Shown here: in pieces, positions 16,322 through 28,277 of the stretch
Position numbering within the stretch: position 1 is the stretch's first letter
Layout: every line of letters starts with the position of its first letter
Assembly (NCBI GenBank): GCA_943331295.2
Contig: CALQLA020000006.1
Location: 62,001 to 126,000, forward strand
Length of the DNA stretch: 64,000 nucleotides
DNA from: Bordetella parapertussis
Lineage (GTDB): Bacteria > Pseudomonadota > Gammaproteobacteria > Burkholderiales > Casimicrobiaceae
Reading direction: 5' to 3'
Translations under genes and position numbers: made by a program
The notes under the pieces: model-generated
What the model was told of the DNA's origin: nothing
The model's database searches: none
Seen by the model: only the letters and a program-made list of their open reading frames with translations

Positions 16322-18644
16322 ATGCATGAAACCAACAACGCCTGTGCCGCCACTTCCAGACCGGTAACGGCGCTTCCCTGGGTCGCGGCGCTGGTCGAAC
16401 GCATCGCGCGCCGGCTCGTGGCGCCTGTCGCGGTGGCGGCGCTTCTCGCCGTCGGTGGCGTTGCCCAGGCCGGGGGCGCGGACCCGGACCTCCCGGGGAA
16501 TGCCGCCGTCAGCGAAACCATCAAGGCGGGCGCGCTGGTCATCCCGATGGACAACGTGAAGCAGGGAACGCCGGCGCCATTCAACCTCAAGGCCTACGGC
16601 TTGGTCATGAAGCTGCTCTGGAACGGAATTCCGGTGAAGTGGGCGATCAAGGACGGGAAAGCCAAGGACGGCATCGACTTCAGCGCGAACGCCTCGAAGG
16701 TGCTGCCCGGCATCGTGGCCGCGGCGAACCTCGACTTCTCCGGCGGACCGTTCGTCGTGACCGAGGACTACGCGATCGCCGCCAAGGCGCTCGCCACGAC
16801 CTTCGGCGGCAGCGTCGCCGTCTACCAGACGACCGCGGACGTCACCGTCGACATCCGCTACACGCTGCGGTCGAAGCCGTTCGCCGAAATCAGCGACCAG
16901 ACGTCGTCGGTCCATACCCAGATCATGGCGCTGGCGGGCATTCCCGGTCCCGTCGGCTGCGACCCGGCGAATCCGTCGATCGCCACGTGCCAGTGCGCGC
17001 CCGGCACCGCCTGCAACTGGATAGTGCAGAAGCCGACGCTCCTCGACGCCAACTCCTGCACCACGATCCATCTCGAGCCCCACCGCTCCACGACCGAAAC
17101 CAACCCCGCCACGCTCGGCCCCAGCCGTACCGCGGTCAGCGCCTTCATCGCCAGCGGCGGCAACTTCCTGGCGCAGTGCCAGGCCGTGTCCGCGTTCGAG
17201 AAGCTGCAGGCGTCGCCGGCGGTCACCGGCACCTACCTCACGTCGACGGGCCTGCTGATCTCGAACAACGCGCAGGTGCTGACGTACCCGCACCCGGAAC
17301 TCGCCTACGACCAGTTCGACGGGGCGCTGAACCCCGACACCGGCGGGTCGGAGCAGGACTTCACCGAGCAGGCCGGCGTGTTCAAGAACAACGGCCACGT
17401 CGACGCGGCCGACCCGACCGCGATCAGCGGCAAGAACTACTGGGCCGCCGGCTCCGGCAAGGTGCTGGCCGGGTTAAGCTCGGGCGGCAATGTGTTCTAC
17501 CTCGGCGGCCACGGCCACGACTACGGCACGACGACGAAGGGGGGTCTTCAGCTGCGCGTCGGTCGGCGACTGCAACGGCATGCGGATGGTGCTCAACGCG
17601 ATGCTCGTGCCCACCACGCGGCCGGCCGCCTGCGGGTTCGACGTTGCGCCGCACGTGACGCTGAGCAAGATCGGGCCGGCCACCGTCGCCCCGAGCGGCA
17701 GCATGACCTACACGATCAACCTGGGGAACAGCGGCACCTCGGCCACCGGCACGACGCTCGTCATCGCCGACCAACTGCCGGCCGGTGTGTCCGCCACGGC
17801 CGTCACGGCAGGCACCAATGTCGCGGCGGTCGATTGCGGGACGATGCCCAGCGCCACGGGCGCGCTGCTCGCCTGCACGGTCACGCTGACCGCGCCGATG
17901 GCGGTGAGCTCGCCGAACGGCACCTCGAAGTTCACGATCACCGCCACGGCGCCCGCCAGCGGCAGCATCACCAACTACGCCTCCGCCGCGCCGCTCGGCA
18001 CCGGCACGCCGCCGACCCCGGGACCCGCCTGCGTGACCGACAACTGCGGCAACGCGCCGACGACGATCACCGAAGCCACGTCGCCGAACGTGACGCTGGT
18101 CAAGCTGGCGCCGGCGACGGTGCTCACGGGCGCGAGCTGCAACTACACCATCGCGCTCGGCAACAACGGCAGCGCCACGACCGGGACCACGATCAACGTG
18201 AAGGACCTGCTGCCGACCGGCGTGATCGCCACCGCGGTGTCCAACGGCACCAACGTCTCCGGCTTGAGCTGCGGATCGCTGCCCGTCACCGGCGACGGCT
18301 TCGCGACGCTCGACTGCGTCGTGACGCTCGGCACGGGCATGGTCGCAGGCGCGATCAACGGCACGTCGACGTTCACGATCACCGCGACGGCGCCTGCCGG
18401 CACCGGCGACATCACCAACTACGCAGCGGCCAGCCCGCCGGGCGACGGCACGCCGCCGACCCCCGGCCCGAACTGCACCCCGGCGGACAGCTGCGGCAAC
18501 GTCGCGACGTCGATCACCGAACCGCCGCCGCCGGTGACGCAGATTCCGACACTGCGCGACGCCATGCTCGCGGCGCTGATGCTGCTGCTGGCCGGTGCCG
18601 GCATGTACGCGGCGCGCCGCGCGCGGTCGGCGCGACGGTCCTAG
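16322..18644 (+). CDS. Secreted DUF11-repeat protein with IPTL-CTERM sorting tail (frameshifted as read)
   Basis: The gene reads in one frame from ATG 16322 to about 17540 and in another from there to 18644. Removing one G from the six-G run at 17539-17544 joins them as TTKG-VFSCASVG. The joined protein (about 773 residues) has a signal peptide ending near VGGVAQA, a roughly 390-residue N-terminal region with an FNLKAYGLV start and a LGGHGHDYG segment that I cannot assign, and two DUF11 (TIGR01451-like) repeats starting at 17652 and 18088. The C-terminus is IPTL plus a hydrophobic helix plus Arg cluster (QIPTLRDAMLAALM-...-RRARSARR), a typical IPTL-CTERM signal for exosortase-type sorting. 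Several Cys residues suggest disulphides. It is probably a cell-surface protein. The frameshift may be a real mutation, a sequencing error in the G run or slippage. Confidence 0.75.
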
Positions 18645-18668
18645 CGCGTCCCGGCGACCGGAAAGCCC

Positions 18669-18722
18669 GGGGGCGCGTTCCCGGGGAGAGCCTCTCTCCC
18701 CTGGAACGCGCCCCCTTTTTTC
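18669..18722 (+). terminator. Rho-independent terminator after the DUF11 gene
   Basis: A long hairpin (arms 18669-18690 and 18691-18715; outer stem GGGGGCGCGTTCC with GGAACGCGCCCCC) is followed by seven Ts (18716-18722). It begins 24 bases after the stop codon. It also lies between converging genes and could stop glcB read-through, although without a T tract on that side. Confidence 0.93.
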
Positions 18723-18768
18723 GTCTGCGGTGCTACGGCGGCGCCGCCCCCGGCCGCGCCGGCTCCGC

Positions 18769-20940
18769 TCAGCGCTTCTTCACTTCCTGCCGGAACTTGT
18801 GCAGCAGCGGCTCGGTGTAGCCCGAGGGCTGCGCGCGGCCCTCGAACACCAGCGCCATCGCCGCCTTGAACGCGAGCGACGCATCGTAATCCGGCGCCAT
18901 CGGGCGATACGCGGGATCGCCGGCGTTCTGGCCGTCGACAACCGCAGCCATCCGGCGAAATGTCTCCCGCACCTGCTCGGGCGAGACGACCTTGTGCAGC
19001 AGCCAGTTGGCGATGTGCTGGCTGGAAATCCGCAGCGTGGCGCGGTCTTCCATCAGCCCGACGTCGTTGATGTCGGGCACCTTCGAGCAGCCGACGCCCT
19101 GGTCGACCCAGCGCACGACGTAGCCCAGGATGCCCTGCACGTTGTTGTCGACCTCGCGCCGGATTTCGTCGGCCGACCACCCGGCCTTCGCGACGACGGG
19201 AACGGTGAGGAGACCCGTCATCAGTTCGTCCTGCACGTCGGCGAGCCTCACCTTCTCCAGCTCCACCTGCACGGCCTGCACGTCGACGGCGTGATAGTGC
19301 AGCGCGTGCAGCGTCGCCGCGGTCGGCGACGGGACCCACGCGGTGTTGGCGCCGGCCTTCGGGTGCGCGATCTTCTGCTCCATCATCGCCGCCATCAGGT
19401 CGGGCATCGCCCACATCCCCTTGCCGATCTGGGCCCGGCCGCGCAGTCCCGCGGCGAGGCCGATCAGCACGTTGCTCTTCTCGTACGCGGCGATCCAGGC
19501 CGAGGCCTTCATGTCGCCCTTGCGGATCATCGGGCCCGCTTCCATCGCCGTGTGCATCTCGTCGCCGGTGCGGTCGAGGAAGCCCGTGTTGATGAAGGCT
19601 ACCCGCGCGGGGGTGGCCGCGAGGCAGGCCATCAGGTTGACGCTGGTGCGCCGCTCCTCGTCCATGATGCCGAGCTTCACCGTGTTGCGCGGCAGCGCGA
19701 GCAGTTCCTCGACGCGGCCGAACAGCTCGTCGGCGAACACGGTTTCCGCCGGGCCGTGCATCTTCGGCTTGACGATGTAGATCGAGCCGGTGCGCGAGTT
19801 CTTGCGCAGCGCGCGGTCGTGCAGCGCGACGAGGCAGGTGACCACGGCGTCGAGGATGCCTTCGGGTATCTCGTGGCCGTGGCGGTCGACGATCGCCGGG
19901 TTCGTCATCAGGTGGCCGACGTTGCGCACGAACATCAGCGAGCGACCGTGCAGCGCCAGCGTGCCGCCGTCGCCGGTGGTGTACTCGCGGTCGGGATTCA
20001 GGCGGCGCGTGAACGTCTTGCCGCCCTTCGTCACCTCCTCGGTCAGGCTGCCCTGCATCAGGCCCAGCCAGTTGCGGTAGATCTGCACCTTGTCGTCGGC
20101 GTCGACGGCGGCAACGGAATCCTCGCAGTCCATGATCGTCGTCAGCGCCGCCTCGACCAGGACGTCCTTGACCCCGGCCGCGTCGGTGCGGCCGATGGTG
20201 TCGTTGCGGTCGACCTGGATCTCGAAATGCAGGCCGTGGTTGCGGAGCAGGATCGCGGACGGCGCGGACGCATCGCCGCGGTAGCCGCGGAACTGCGCCG
20301 GGTCCGCCAGCGCGACGGCGCCCTCGCCGAGCATCACGCGGAGCTGCCCGGCCGCCACGGCATAGCCCCTGGCGTCCGCGTGCGAGCCGGCGGCGAGCGG
20401 CGCGGCCTGGTCGAGGAACGCGCGGGCCCGGGCGATCACCGCCTGGCCGCGGGCCGGGCTGTAGCCCGCGCCGCGCGCGGTGGCGCCGGTCTCGGGAATC
20501 GCGTCGGTGCCGTAGAGCGCATCGTAGAGGCTGCCCCAGCGCGCGTTGGCCGCGTTGAGCGCGTAGCGCGCGTTGGACACGGGCACCACGAGCTGCGGCC
20601 CTGCCTGCTCCGCGATCTCCTGGTCGACGTTGGCGGTGGTCGCCCGCACGCCGGCCGGCACCGGCACGAGATAGCCGACGTCCGCGAGGAACCGGCGGTA
20701 GGCCGCGATGTCGCGGATCGGCCCGGGATGGGCCCGGTGCCAGGCGTCCAGTTCGAGCTGCAGGCGGTCGCGTTCGGCCAGCAGGGCGCGGTTCTTGGGC
20801 GCGAGATCGTGGACGAGGGTGGCAAAACCCTTCCAGAAAGCGGCGCTGGCGATGCCGGTGCCGGGCATCGCTTCGGTCTCGATGAAACGGTCGAGGTTGG
20901 CCGCGACTTCGAGGCCATGACGATTGATGCGTTCACTCAT
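18769..20940 (-). CDS. glcB: Malate synthase G
   Basis: Condenses acetyl-CoA with glyoxylate to malate, completing the glyoxylate bypass or glycolate use. The 723-residue length equals that of E. coli malate synthase G. Features are the N-terminal [18 protein letters not shown], the Mg-binding acidic region [18 protein letters not shown], the glyoxylate-binding VKPKMHGP and Glu/Asp segment [14 protein letters not shown], and the C-terminal SRWV-type region ([18 protein letters not shown]). The ATG at 20940 has GGAG upstream. It stands alone on the minus strand, with no isocitrate lyase or glycolate oxidase in the window. With the adjacent fad block it would allow growth on acetyl-CoA from fatty acids. 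Confidence 0.96.
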   Translation of the reverse strand: MSERINRHGLEVAANLDRFIETEAMPGTGIASAAFWKGFATLVHDLAPKNRALLAERDRLQLELDAWHRAHPGPIRDIAAYRRFLADVGYLVPVPAGVRATTANVDQEIAEQAGPQLVVPVSNARYALNAANARWGSLYDALYGTDAIPETGATARGAGYSPARGQAVIARARAFLDQAAPLAAGSHADARGYAVAAGQLRVMLGEGAVALADPAQFRGYRGDASAPSAILLRNHGLHFEIQVDRNDTIGRTDAAGVKDVLVEAALTTIMDCEDSVAAVDADDKVQIYRNWLGLMQGSLTEEVTKGGKTFTRRLNPDREYTTGDGGTLALHGRSLMFVRNVGHLMTNPAIVDRHGHEIPEGILDAVVTCLVALHDRALRKNSRTGSIYIVKPKMHGPAETVFADELFGRVEELLALPRNTVKLGIMDEERRTSVNLMACLAATPARVAFINTGFLDRTGDEMHTAMEAGPMIRKGDMKASAWIAAYEKSNVLIGLAAGLRGRAQIGKGMWAMPDLMAAMMEQKIAHPKAGANTAWVPSPTAATLHALHYHAVDVQAVQVELEKVRLADVQDELMTGLLTVPVVAKAGWSADEIRREVDNNVQGILGYVVRWVDQGVGCSKVPDINDVGLMEDRATLRISSQHIANWLLHKVVSPEQVRETFRRMAAVVDGQNAGDPAYRPMAPDYDASLAFKAAMALVFEGRAQPSGYTEPLLHKFRQEVKKR

Positions 20941-21167
20941 TCCGTTCTCCAGCCACCTGTTCGGCGGACTGCGGCGGCGGCCCGGCCGGGCGCCGCCGCC
21001 TGCCCCGCAATCCCTCAGGATACGTTGTCGATCCCCCCCTTGCATGATAACGTGGGACGGGGGTTTCTGACCCTTTTCACTTCCGGTGTATCGTGCTGTG
21101 CAGCCCCCGCGGCGTGCCGCGGGCGCGTGCCCCCGGCCATCGCGCCGGACCGTGGAAAGGCGTCCCG

Positions 21168-21539
21168 ATGCCAAGCGATCCCCGTGTCTTCTTCGCCGCC
21201 GAGCGCACGCTGCTGGCGTGGGTGCGCACGGGCCTCACGATCATGGCCTTCGGCTTCGTCGTCGCCCGCTTCGGGCTCTTCCTGCGGCTCCTCGCCGCGC
21301 AGCACGTCGCGACCAGCACGACCCTGCCGTCTCATTTCGACGTTTCCGGCATCGTGGGCATCGCCCTCGTCGTGCTCGGCACGGCGTGCATGATCCTCGG
21401 CGCGATCCAGCACAGGAGCTATGTCGCGACGCTGCCGCCGGCCGATGTGCCGCGCTCGCACGCCGCGCGCTACCCGATCCTGCTGTCGCTGCTGCTCGCG
21501 GGCCTGGGGATCGTGCTCGCGGTCTACCTGGCGATTTGA
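21168..21539 (+). CDS. DUF202 (YidH-like) inner-membrane protein
   Basis: A 123-residue integral membrane protein of the DUF202 family. The N-terminal motif [23 protein letters not shown] is diagnostic (FxAxERTxLAWxRT). Three transmembrane helices follow, at about residues 22-45, 62-85 and 100-122. Function is unknown; family members occur near polyphosphate and stress genes elsewhere, but nothing here supports a specific role. The ATG at 21168 follows GGAAAGG. It is divergent from glcB and followed by the third REP-like element and IS110 debris. Confidence 0.88.
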   Translation: MPSDPRVFFAAERTLLAWVRTGLTIMAFGFVVARFGLFLRLLAAQHVATSTTLPSHFDVSGIVGIALVVLGTACMILGAIQHRSYVATLPPADVPRSHAARYPILLSLLLAGLGIVLAVYLAI

Positions 21540-21576
21540 GATGACGGCCCCCACGCTCGCCACCCCCCGCACCCGC

Positions 21577-21663
21577 GTAGCCCGGGTTGAGCGCCAGCGA
21601 AACCCGGGTGGGCCGGGCCCGTTTGCGCCTCCCCCCGGGTTTCGCTTCGCTCAACCCGGGCTG
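21577..21663. repeat. Paired REP-like palindromic element, copy 3
   Basis: Begins GTAGCCCGGGTTGAGCG and ends with the facing arm TCAACCCGGGCTG. The inner arms AAACCCGGGTGGGC and CCCGGGTTTCGC and the spacer CCGTTTGCGCCTCC are nearly identical to copy 1. Its right end abuts codon 24 of the truncated IS110 transposase with no gap. Confidence 0.85.
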
Positions 21664-21735
21664 CGCTTCGGCTACCGTGACCGCAATCGTCCGCTTGTGT
21701 ACGTCCATACCCACGTACTTGCTAAACTCCTTCAT
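21664..21735 (-). pseudogene. IS110-family transposase, N-terminal 24 codons only
   Basis: From ATG 21735 the minus strand encodes MKEFSKYVGMDVHKRT followed by IAVTVAEA, the standard N-terminus of IS110-family DEDD transposases, including the first catalytic Asp in the DVHK motif. The frame then enters the REP-like element and all of the rest of the transposase (about 300-400 residues) is missing. The gene is non-functional. The upstream 90 bases, where IS110 elements encode their non-coding RNA, are still present. Confidence 0.85.
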
Positions 21736-21822
21736 GACCTGCCCCCTCAATTGCGGCTCTGAGCCGACGGTGGTTGACGCACCACAAGCTTAATCCGCGT
21801 CGCTTGAGGTGCGGCAGGTCAA
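21734..21822. other. Inverted repeat spanning the IS110 upstream region
   Basis: ATGACCTGCC-CCCTCAA at the left and TTGAGGTGC-GGCAGGTCA at the right are complementary over about 15 bases with a small bulge, enclosing roughly 55 bases. On the minus strand this would fold an RNA just upstream of the transposase ATG. IS110 bridge RNAs are encoded in this position, so it may be a relic of one. Confidence 0.45.
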
Positions 21823-21828
21823 TACATG

Positions 21829-22055
21829 ATGTCTACGGCAACTTCGTCCTGTCGCAGAAGTGGCAGATGCTGGCGCCGATCATCGCGATCTCCGGGCTTT
21901 TCACGTTCGGCTGGACCGGCAGCGTGCTGGTCGACATCGTCCGCCGCGGCAACGAGATCAAGGACGCGGCGGTCGCCGCGAAACTGGAGGCCCGACCGCC
22001 GGAAGCGCGGGCGCCAGGCGGGACAGCGTCCGGAAAGCCGGCGCGCGACGGCTGA
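21829..22055 (+). pseudogene. 3' fragment of a small membrane protein, possibly a 2TM ion channel
   Basis: The frame encodes a segment VYGNFVLSQKWQMLAPI then a hydrophobic helix (IAISGLFTFGWTGSVLVDIV) and a charged Pro/Ala tail ending at 22055. The pattern 'YG(D/N)-x-V-L-x4-W-x2-L-x-P/A, helix with FGW' resembles the pore loop and second helix of small two-helix potassium-channel-like proteins in proteobacteria. The upstream half, including any first helix, is absent and replaced by the IS110 remnant. No valid start or ribosome-binding site is seen. The identification is tentative; what is clear is a membrane-protein C-terminus cut off by an insertion. Confidence 0.45.
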
Positions 22056-22065
22056 CGGAAACGCG

Positions 22066-22101
22066 GCGCGACAGCCGGATCGGGGAGATCCGGCCTCGCG
22101 C
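22066..22101. terminator. Strong hairpin between converging genes
   Basis: GCCGGATC and GATCCGGC form a perfect eight-base stem around GGGGA, extended outward by GCGCGA/TCGCGC. It lies between the ends of the plus-strand channel fragment and the minus-strand HiPIP gene. There is no T tract on either side, so terminator function is plausible but not certain. Confidence 0.45.
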
Positions 22102-22127
22102 CGGGTTGTCCGGGCTGCTGGCCCGCT

Positions 22128-22445
22128 TTAGGGCTTCTTCGCCCAGCCCGTGCACCAACCCTTCGCGGCGACGAGGTTGCCCGTGAACAGCGTGCAGGGG
22201 CCGTCGGCAGCGCCCGCCTTGCCCTGGAAGAAGTTGCAATTGCTGCAAAGGGCGTTGGCGTCCTTGCGGGCGGTTGCCTTGGTCGCGTCGAGCTTGTAGC
22301 CCAGCGCCGTCGCGGTCGGATCCGCTTCCTTGACGGCAACCGGGGCGGCATTGGCGGTCTGGTTCGCCAGCGAGGCGGCGGCGAGACCGGCAACGCCGAG
22401 CTTGATGAAGCGGCGGCGGCTGCTGGGGTTGGCTTGGTCGGACAT
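22128..22445 (-). CDS. High-potential iron-sulfur protein (HiPIP), Tat-exported
   Basis: A small periplasmic electron carrier with one [4Fe-4S] cluster that cycles between the 2+ and 3+ states. The 105-residue precursor has a twin-arginine signal (SSRRRFIKLGVAG, residues 8-20, cleavage near ANA). Four cluster ligands are spaced as in HiPIPs: Cys67, Cys70, Cys84 and Cys98 (C-x2-C-x13-C-x13-C), with the aromatic Tyr50 and the conserved GWCTGW end. HiPIPs donate electrons to photosynthetic reaction centres, cytochrome oxidases or reductases; no partner is encoded nearby. The ATG at 22445 has a GAGGAA box. A run of 14 Gs (Cs on the coding strand) lies about 40 bases upstream. Confidence 0.95.
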   Translation of the reverse strand: MSDQANPSSRRRFIKLGVAGLAAASLANQTANAAPVAVKEADPTATALGYKLDATKATARKDANALCSNCNFFQGKAGAADGPCTLFTGNLVAAKGWCTGWAKKP

Positions 22446-22484
22446 TGTGTATTCCTCGTAACGTTGAAATGGGGCCGGACGACA

Positions 22485-22498
22485 GGGGGGGGGGGGGG
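22485..22498. repeat. 14-base G homopolymer upstream of the HiPIP gene
   Basis: Fourteen consecutive Gs on the plus strand, so a C14 tract on the HiPIP coding strand, 40 to 53 bases before its ATG. Runs this long are rare even at 70% GC and are prone to length change. It lies in the leader or promoter region, where slippage could alter spacing. The length should be treated as uncertain in an assembly. Confidence 0.9.
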
Positions 22499-22661
22499 TT
22501 GAGGGCATGCGGGGGGAAAAGTTTCTCCCCTGCCAGCCCCGTCGCGCAAAACGCACGACCCTCCATTTTGCGGGATGTCATGCCGCCTTGCAAATGGCGG
22601 GGTCCCGCGCCCCGTGTGGCCCGGGTTGGAGGCGGATCGGCCGGTCCGGCCGCCGGGGGCG

Positions 22662-24550
22662 TCAGGCGGGCGGCGCCGTGAACGCCAGAGCACGCAGCAG
22701 CTCGCCCAGCGACCAGGCCTGGAACGGGCAACCGCGCGGCGTGTGGGGTGGCTCGGCATCGGCGATTTCGCAGACGTGCCCGAGGCCCGCCACGCGCAGG
22801 TGGTCGAGCAGAGGGACGACGAACCGGGCGCGGGCCTCGGCCCGCCGGGCAGCGTCGTCGCCATGAACGGCAAGCCACGCGGCGACGAACGGGCCCGTCA
22901 GCCACGGCCACGCCGTGCCCTGGTGGTAGGCGCCGTCGCGCGCGCGGACGTCGCCCTCGTAGCGCGGCCGGTAGGCGGGATCCGCGGGCGAGAGCGTACG
23001 CAGGCCCATTGGCGTCAGGAGCTCGCGCTCGACCGTCGCGACGACCCGGGCCGCGACGTCGCCGTCGATCACCCGATGCGGCAACCCGCCGACGGCGAAG
23101 ATCTGGTTGGGGCGGATCGCGCCGTCGTTGCGGCCGGCGACGTGATCGGCGTCGACGACGTCGTAGAGGCCGTCGCCCGCCGGCTTGACGAACCGGGCGG
23201 CAAATGCCGCCTGCGCGCGGCCGGCGAGCGCGACGTACCTGCCGCCGGCCATCCGCAGCGCGTTGATCCACAGCGCCTCCACCTCGACCGGCTTGCCGAT
23301 CCGCGGCGTGACGACCCAGTCGCCGACCTTCGCGTCCATCCAGGTGAGCTGCACTCCCGGCACGCCGCACGCGAGCAGCCCGTCGTCGTCCATCCGGATG
23401 CCGTAACGCGTGCCTGCCGCGTAGCCGTCGAGGATTGCGCCGACGGCAGCACGCAGCGCGGCGCAGGCCGCGGGTGCCGGCGGCGCGACGGCGAGCAGTT
23501 CATGCACGGCGATCACGTACCACAGCGACGCATCGACGGCGTTGTAGGCCGGCGCTTCGCCCTGGTCCGGAAAGCGGTTGGGCAGCATCCCGTCGACCAC
23601 CTGCCCCGCCCAGGCGCCGAGGATCGACGCGGCGAGCGCGTGGCGGCCCCGCGCGAGGCAGAGCCCGCGCAGCGCGATGAAGGTGTCGCGACCCCAGTCG
23701 GTGAACCACGGGTAGCCGGCGATCACCGTGTGGCCGTGGCCGCGCCGCACCAGGAACGCGTCGGCGGAGCGGTCGAGGAGCGAGAGCGGCCCGCGCCGCG
23801 CCGCCTCCTGCGCGCGCGTGCGCGCCGCGATTTCCCCGGCGTTGCTGCCGATGCCCTCGCCGGCGCGGAGGACCATCACGGCCTCCCCGGCATCGAGCAT
23901 GAAGCCGAACGTGCCGGGCGCGGCGAGGTCCTCGACGTGGTCGAGGCCGCGCGCCGCGTCGGCGTCGTAGCGGAAATCGCGGTACCACGCCGGCGCGTGC
24001 GCGTAGTCGCCGTTGGTGAGCGCCGCGACCGCCGGCAGGTCGGGGTACGGGCGCCAGGACACGTTGCCCCCGGCGACGCGCGGCGCGAATGCAAACGCCG
24101 GGTTCTCCCGCGTCAGCGCGTGGTAGTCGCGACCCGAAAGCAGCGGCCGGACGCAGAGCCGGCCGGCCACCCGCGTGCCGGTCGAGCGCCACGACAGCAC
24201 GACGCTGCCGTCGACGTGATCGACGATGCACTCGTGCACGACCTCGATGCCGCCGGGGCCGCGAAATGTCCACCGCGGCCACGGCTCGTGGGCGAACGCC
24301 GCGAGGTGGTCCTGCCCCCGGGGGTGGACCACGTCGGGCAGGTAATGCTGGGTCGACAGCGGCAGCGTGCCGGCGGCGTGCTCGAGCCACGCCTCGAAGC
24401 CGTTGACGAGGACGACGCGGTCGCAGGGCGGTTGCCGCGCCGCGACCAGCAGCGCGTGGTAGCGCCGCGTGCGGAAGCCTCCGACCGTCCCCGATGCGAA
24501 CCCGCCCGCGCCGTCGGTCTCCAGCCATTCGGCATCGAGCGGCGGCAGCA

Positions 24551-24551
<1 letters not shown>
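22662..24551 (-). CDS. Amylo-alpha-1,6-glucosidase / glycogen debranching enzyme
   Basis: A 629-residue protein. The N-terminal domain (about 1-240) starts with [29 protein letters not shown], diagnostic of the archaeal-type glycogen debranching family (GDE_N plus GDE_C, GH133). The C-terminal (alpha/alpha)6 domain contains [38 protein letters not shown] and [16 protein letters not shown], including the acidic residues proposed as catalytic. It probably hydrolyses alpha-1,6 branches in glycogen or oligosaccharides in the cytosol; there is no signal peptide. Its ATG overlaps the stop of the GH63 gene by one base (TGATG), so the two are translationally coupled. No glycogen synthase or phosphorylase is in the window. 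Confidence 0.9.
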
Positions 24552-27265
<2,714 letters not shown>

Positions 27266-27335
27266 GACATCCTCGCGAAAACGGTTGCGGTGCGGCGCGG
27301 GCGGGATACGTCGCGCGATCGGTCTGGCGGGCCCG

Positions 27336-28220
27336 TCATCGCGCGGTCAGCGTCTGCGTGCCGGTCCACGCGGCGCCCGGCGCGAGGACCACCGGCGCGC
27401 GGACGACCGCGGCCTCGACGCACAGCATGCGCAGGAATCCCCCGGGCTCCATGTCGCCGATCGCGGCGCTGCGCGTGGCACCCGGGTTCCAGACGACGCT
27501 ATCAGGAAAGCCGGTGGCACGCACCGCCATCGACCGGGCCGCCTCGCGCACTTCGAGGTCGTCCGGCGCGCAGCGATAGACGCGGTCGACTTCGCCGCCG
27601 AACGCCAGCGCCGGCGCCGTCTCGATGCCGTCGTCGAAGCCGCGCGCCTTGTCGCGGTAGTGCGCGCCCTGGAGGCCATGCACGGTGGCCTCTCGGATGT
27701 CGATCACGCGCAGGTACGTGTGCAGCGCCGCCGTGAACGCGAACGGTGCGGCGCCCGTATTGGTGATGGCGAGCAGGGCTTCGAGCGTCGCGCCGCCGAC
27801 GGTCACCGTCAGCTCGAGCCGGAAGGCGTGGGGCCACAGCGCCCGCGTGGCATCCGAATCGGCGAGCCGCAGCACGGCGCGCGCGCGACCGCCGGCAATC
27901 GGGCCGGCGGCGATGGGGGTCCATTGGAGCACGCGGGCGAAGCCGTGCTGCGGCAGCGGCCCTTCGGTCGCGAACTGCGGGAAGCAGACGGGGATGCCGC
28001 CGCGGATCGGCATGCCCGCGCTGAAGTGCGATCGCGCGCTGGTGAACAGGCGATCGGCCGCTTCGCCGGCCGGCCGCCACGACGTGACGTGCGCGCCGTG
28101 CAGGTGGATCCCGGCCGCGGCCCCGTCGGCGGCCGCGAGCGCGATGCACGGCAGGCCGCCTGTTCCGGTGACCGTCGCGGGTGGCACAGAAAGTCCCGCT
28201 GCGTCGGGCGCAGTCGTCAT
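27336..28220 (-). CDS. D-hexose-6-phosphate mutarotase (YeaD-like aldose 1-epimerase family)
   Basis: A 294-residue galactose-mutarotase-fold protein of the YeaD branch, which interconverts the anomers of glucose-6-phosphate and related sugars. Family features are LHGAHVTSWRPAG (residues 40-52), SAGMPIRGGIPVCFPQF, PQHGFARVLQW with the catalytic His, ALHTYLRV with the second His, and NPGATRSAAIGDMEPGGFLRMLCVE at the C-terminus. The ATG is at 28220, with 57 bases separating it from the divergent phosphatase gene, so the region 28221-28277 must serve both directions. Its position between the glucosidase and the pentose-phosphate operon fits a role in supplying the right anomer. Confidence 0.9.
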   Translation of the reverse strand: MTTAPDAAGLSVPPATVTGTGGLPCIALAAADGAAAGIHLHGAHVTSWRPAGEAADRLFTSARSHFSAGMPIRGGIPVCFPQFATEGPLPQHGFARVLQWTPIAAGPIAGGRARAVLRLADSDATRALWPHAFRLELTVTVGGATLEALLAITNTGAAPFAFTAALHTYLRVIDIREATVHGLQGAHYRDKARGFDDGIETAPALAFGGEVDRVYRCAPDDLEVREAARSMAVRATGFPDSVVWNPGATRSAAIGDMEPGGFLRMLCVEAAVVRAPVVLAPGAAWTGTQTLTAR

Positions 28221-28277
28221 TGGATTGCCTCGCGGGTGCGGATTGTACCGATGGCGGTGATGGTGGAGAATCCGGAA

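Larger units (their letters stand above)
21664..21828 (-). mobile_element. IS110-family insertion remnant
   Basis: Contains the transposase start and its upstream non-coding region (21736-21828). The right boundary is set where a channel-like reading frame resumes at about 21829. The inner part and the other end of the element are gone, replaced at 21663 by a REP-like repeat. Boundaries are approximate because IS110 elements lack terminal inverted repeats and target duplications. Confidence 0.6.

Noticed and set aside
15953..16600. Minus-strand open frame in the region before the DUF11 gene, with some non-Arg-rich stretches
   Set aside because: No ribosome-binding site, no recognisable domain, and it runs into the antisense of the DUF11 gene.
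17539..17544. Programmed ribosomal frameshifting in the DUF11 gene
   Set aside because: The G6 run alone is not a classic slippery site, with no clear stimulatory hairpin or internal Shine-Dalgarno at proper spacing; mutation or sequencing error is simpler.
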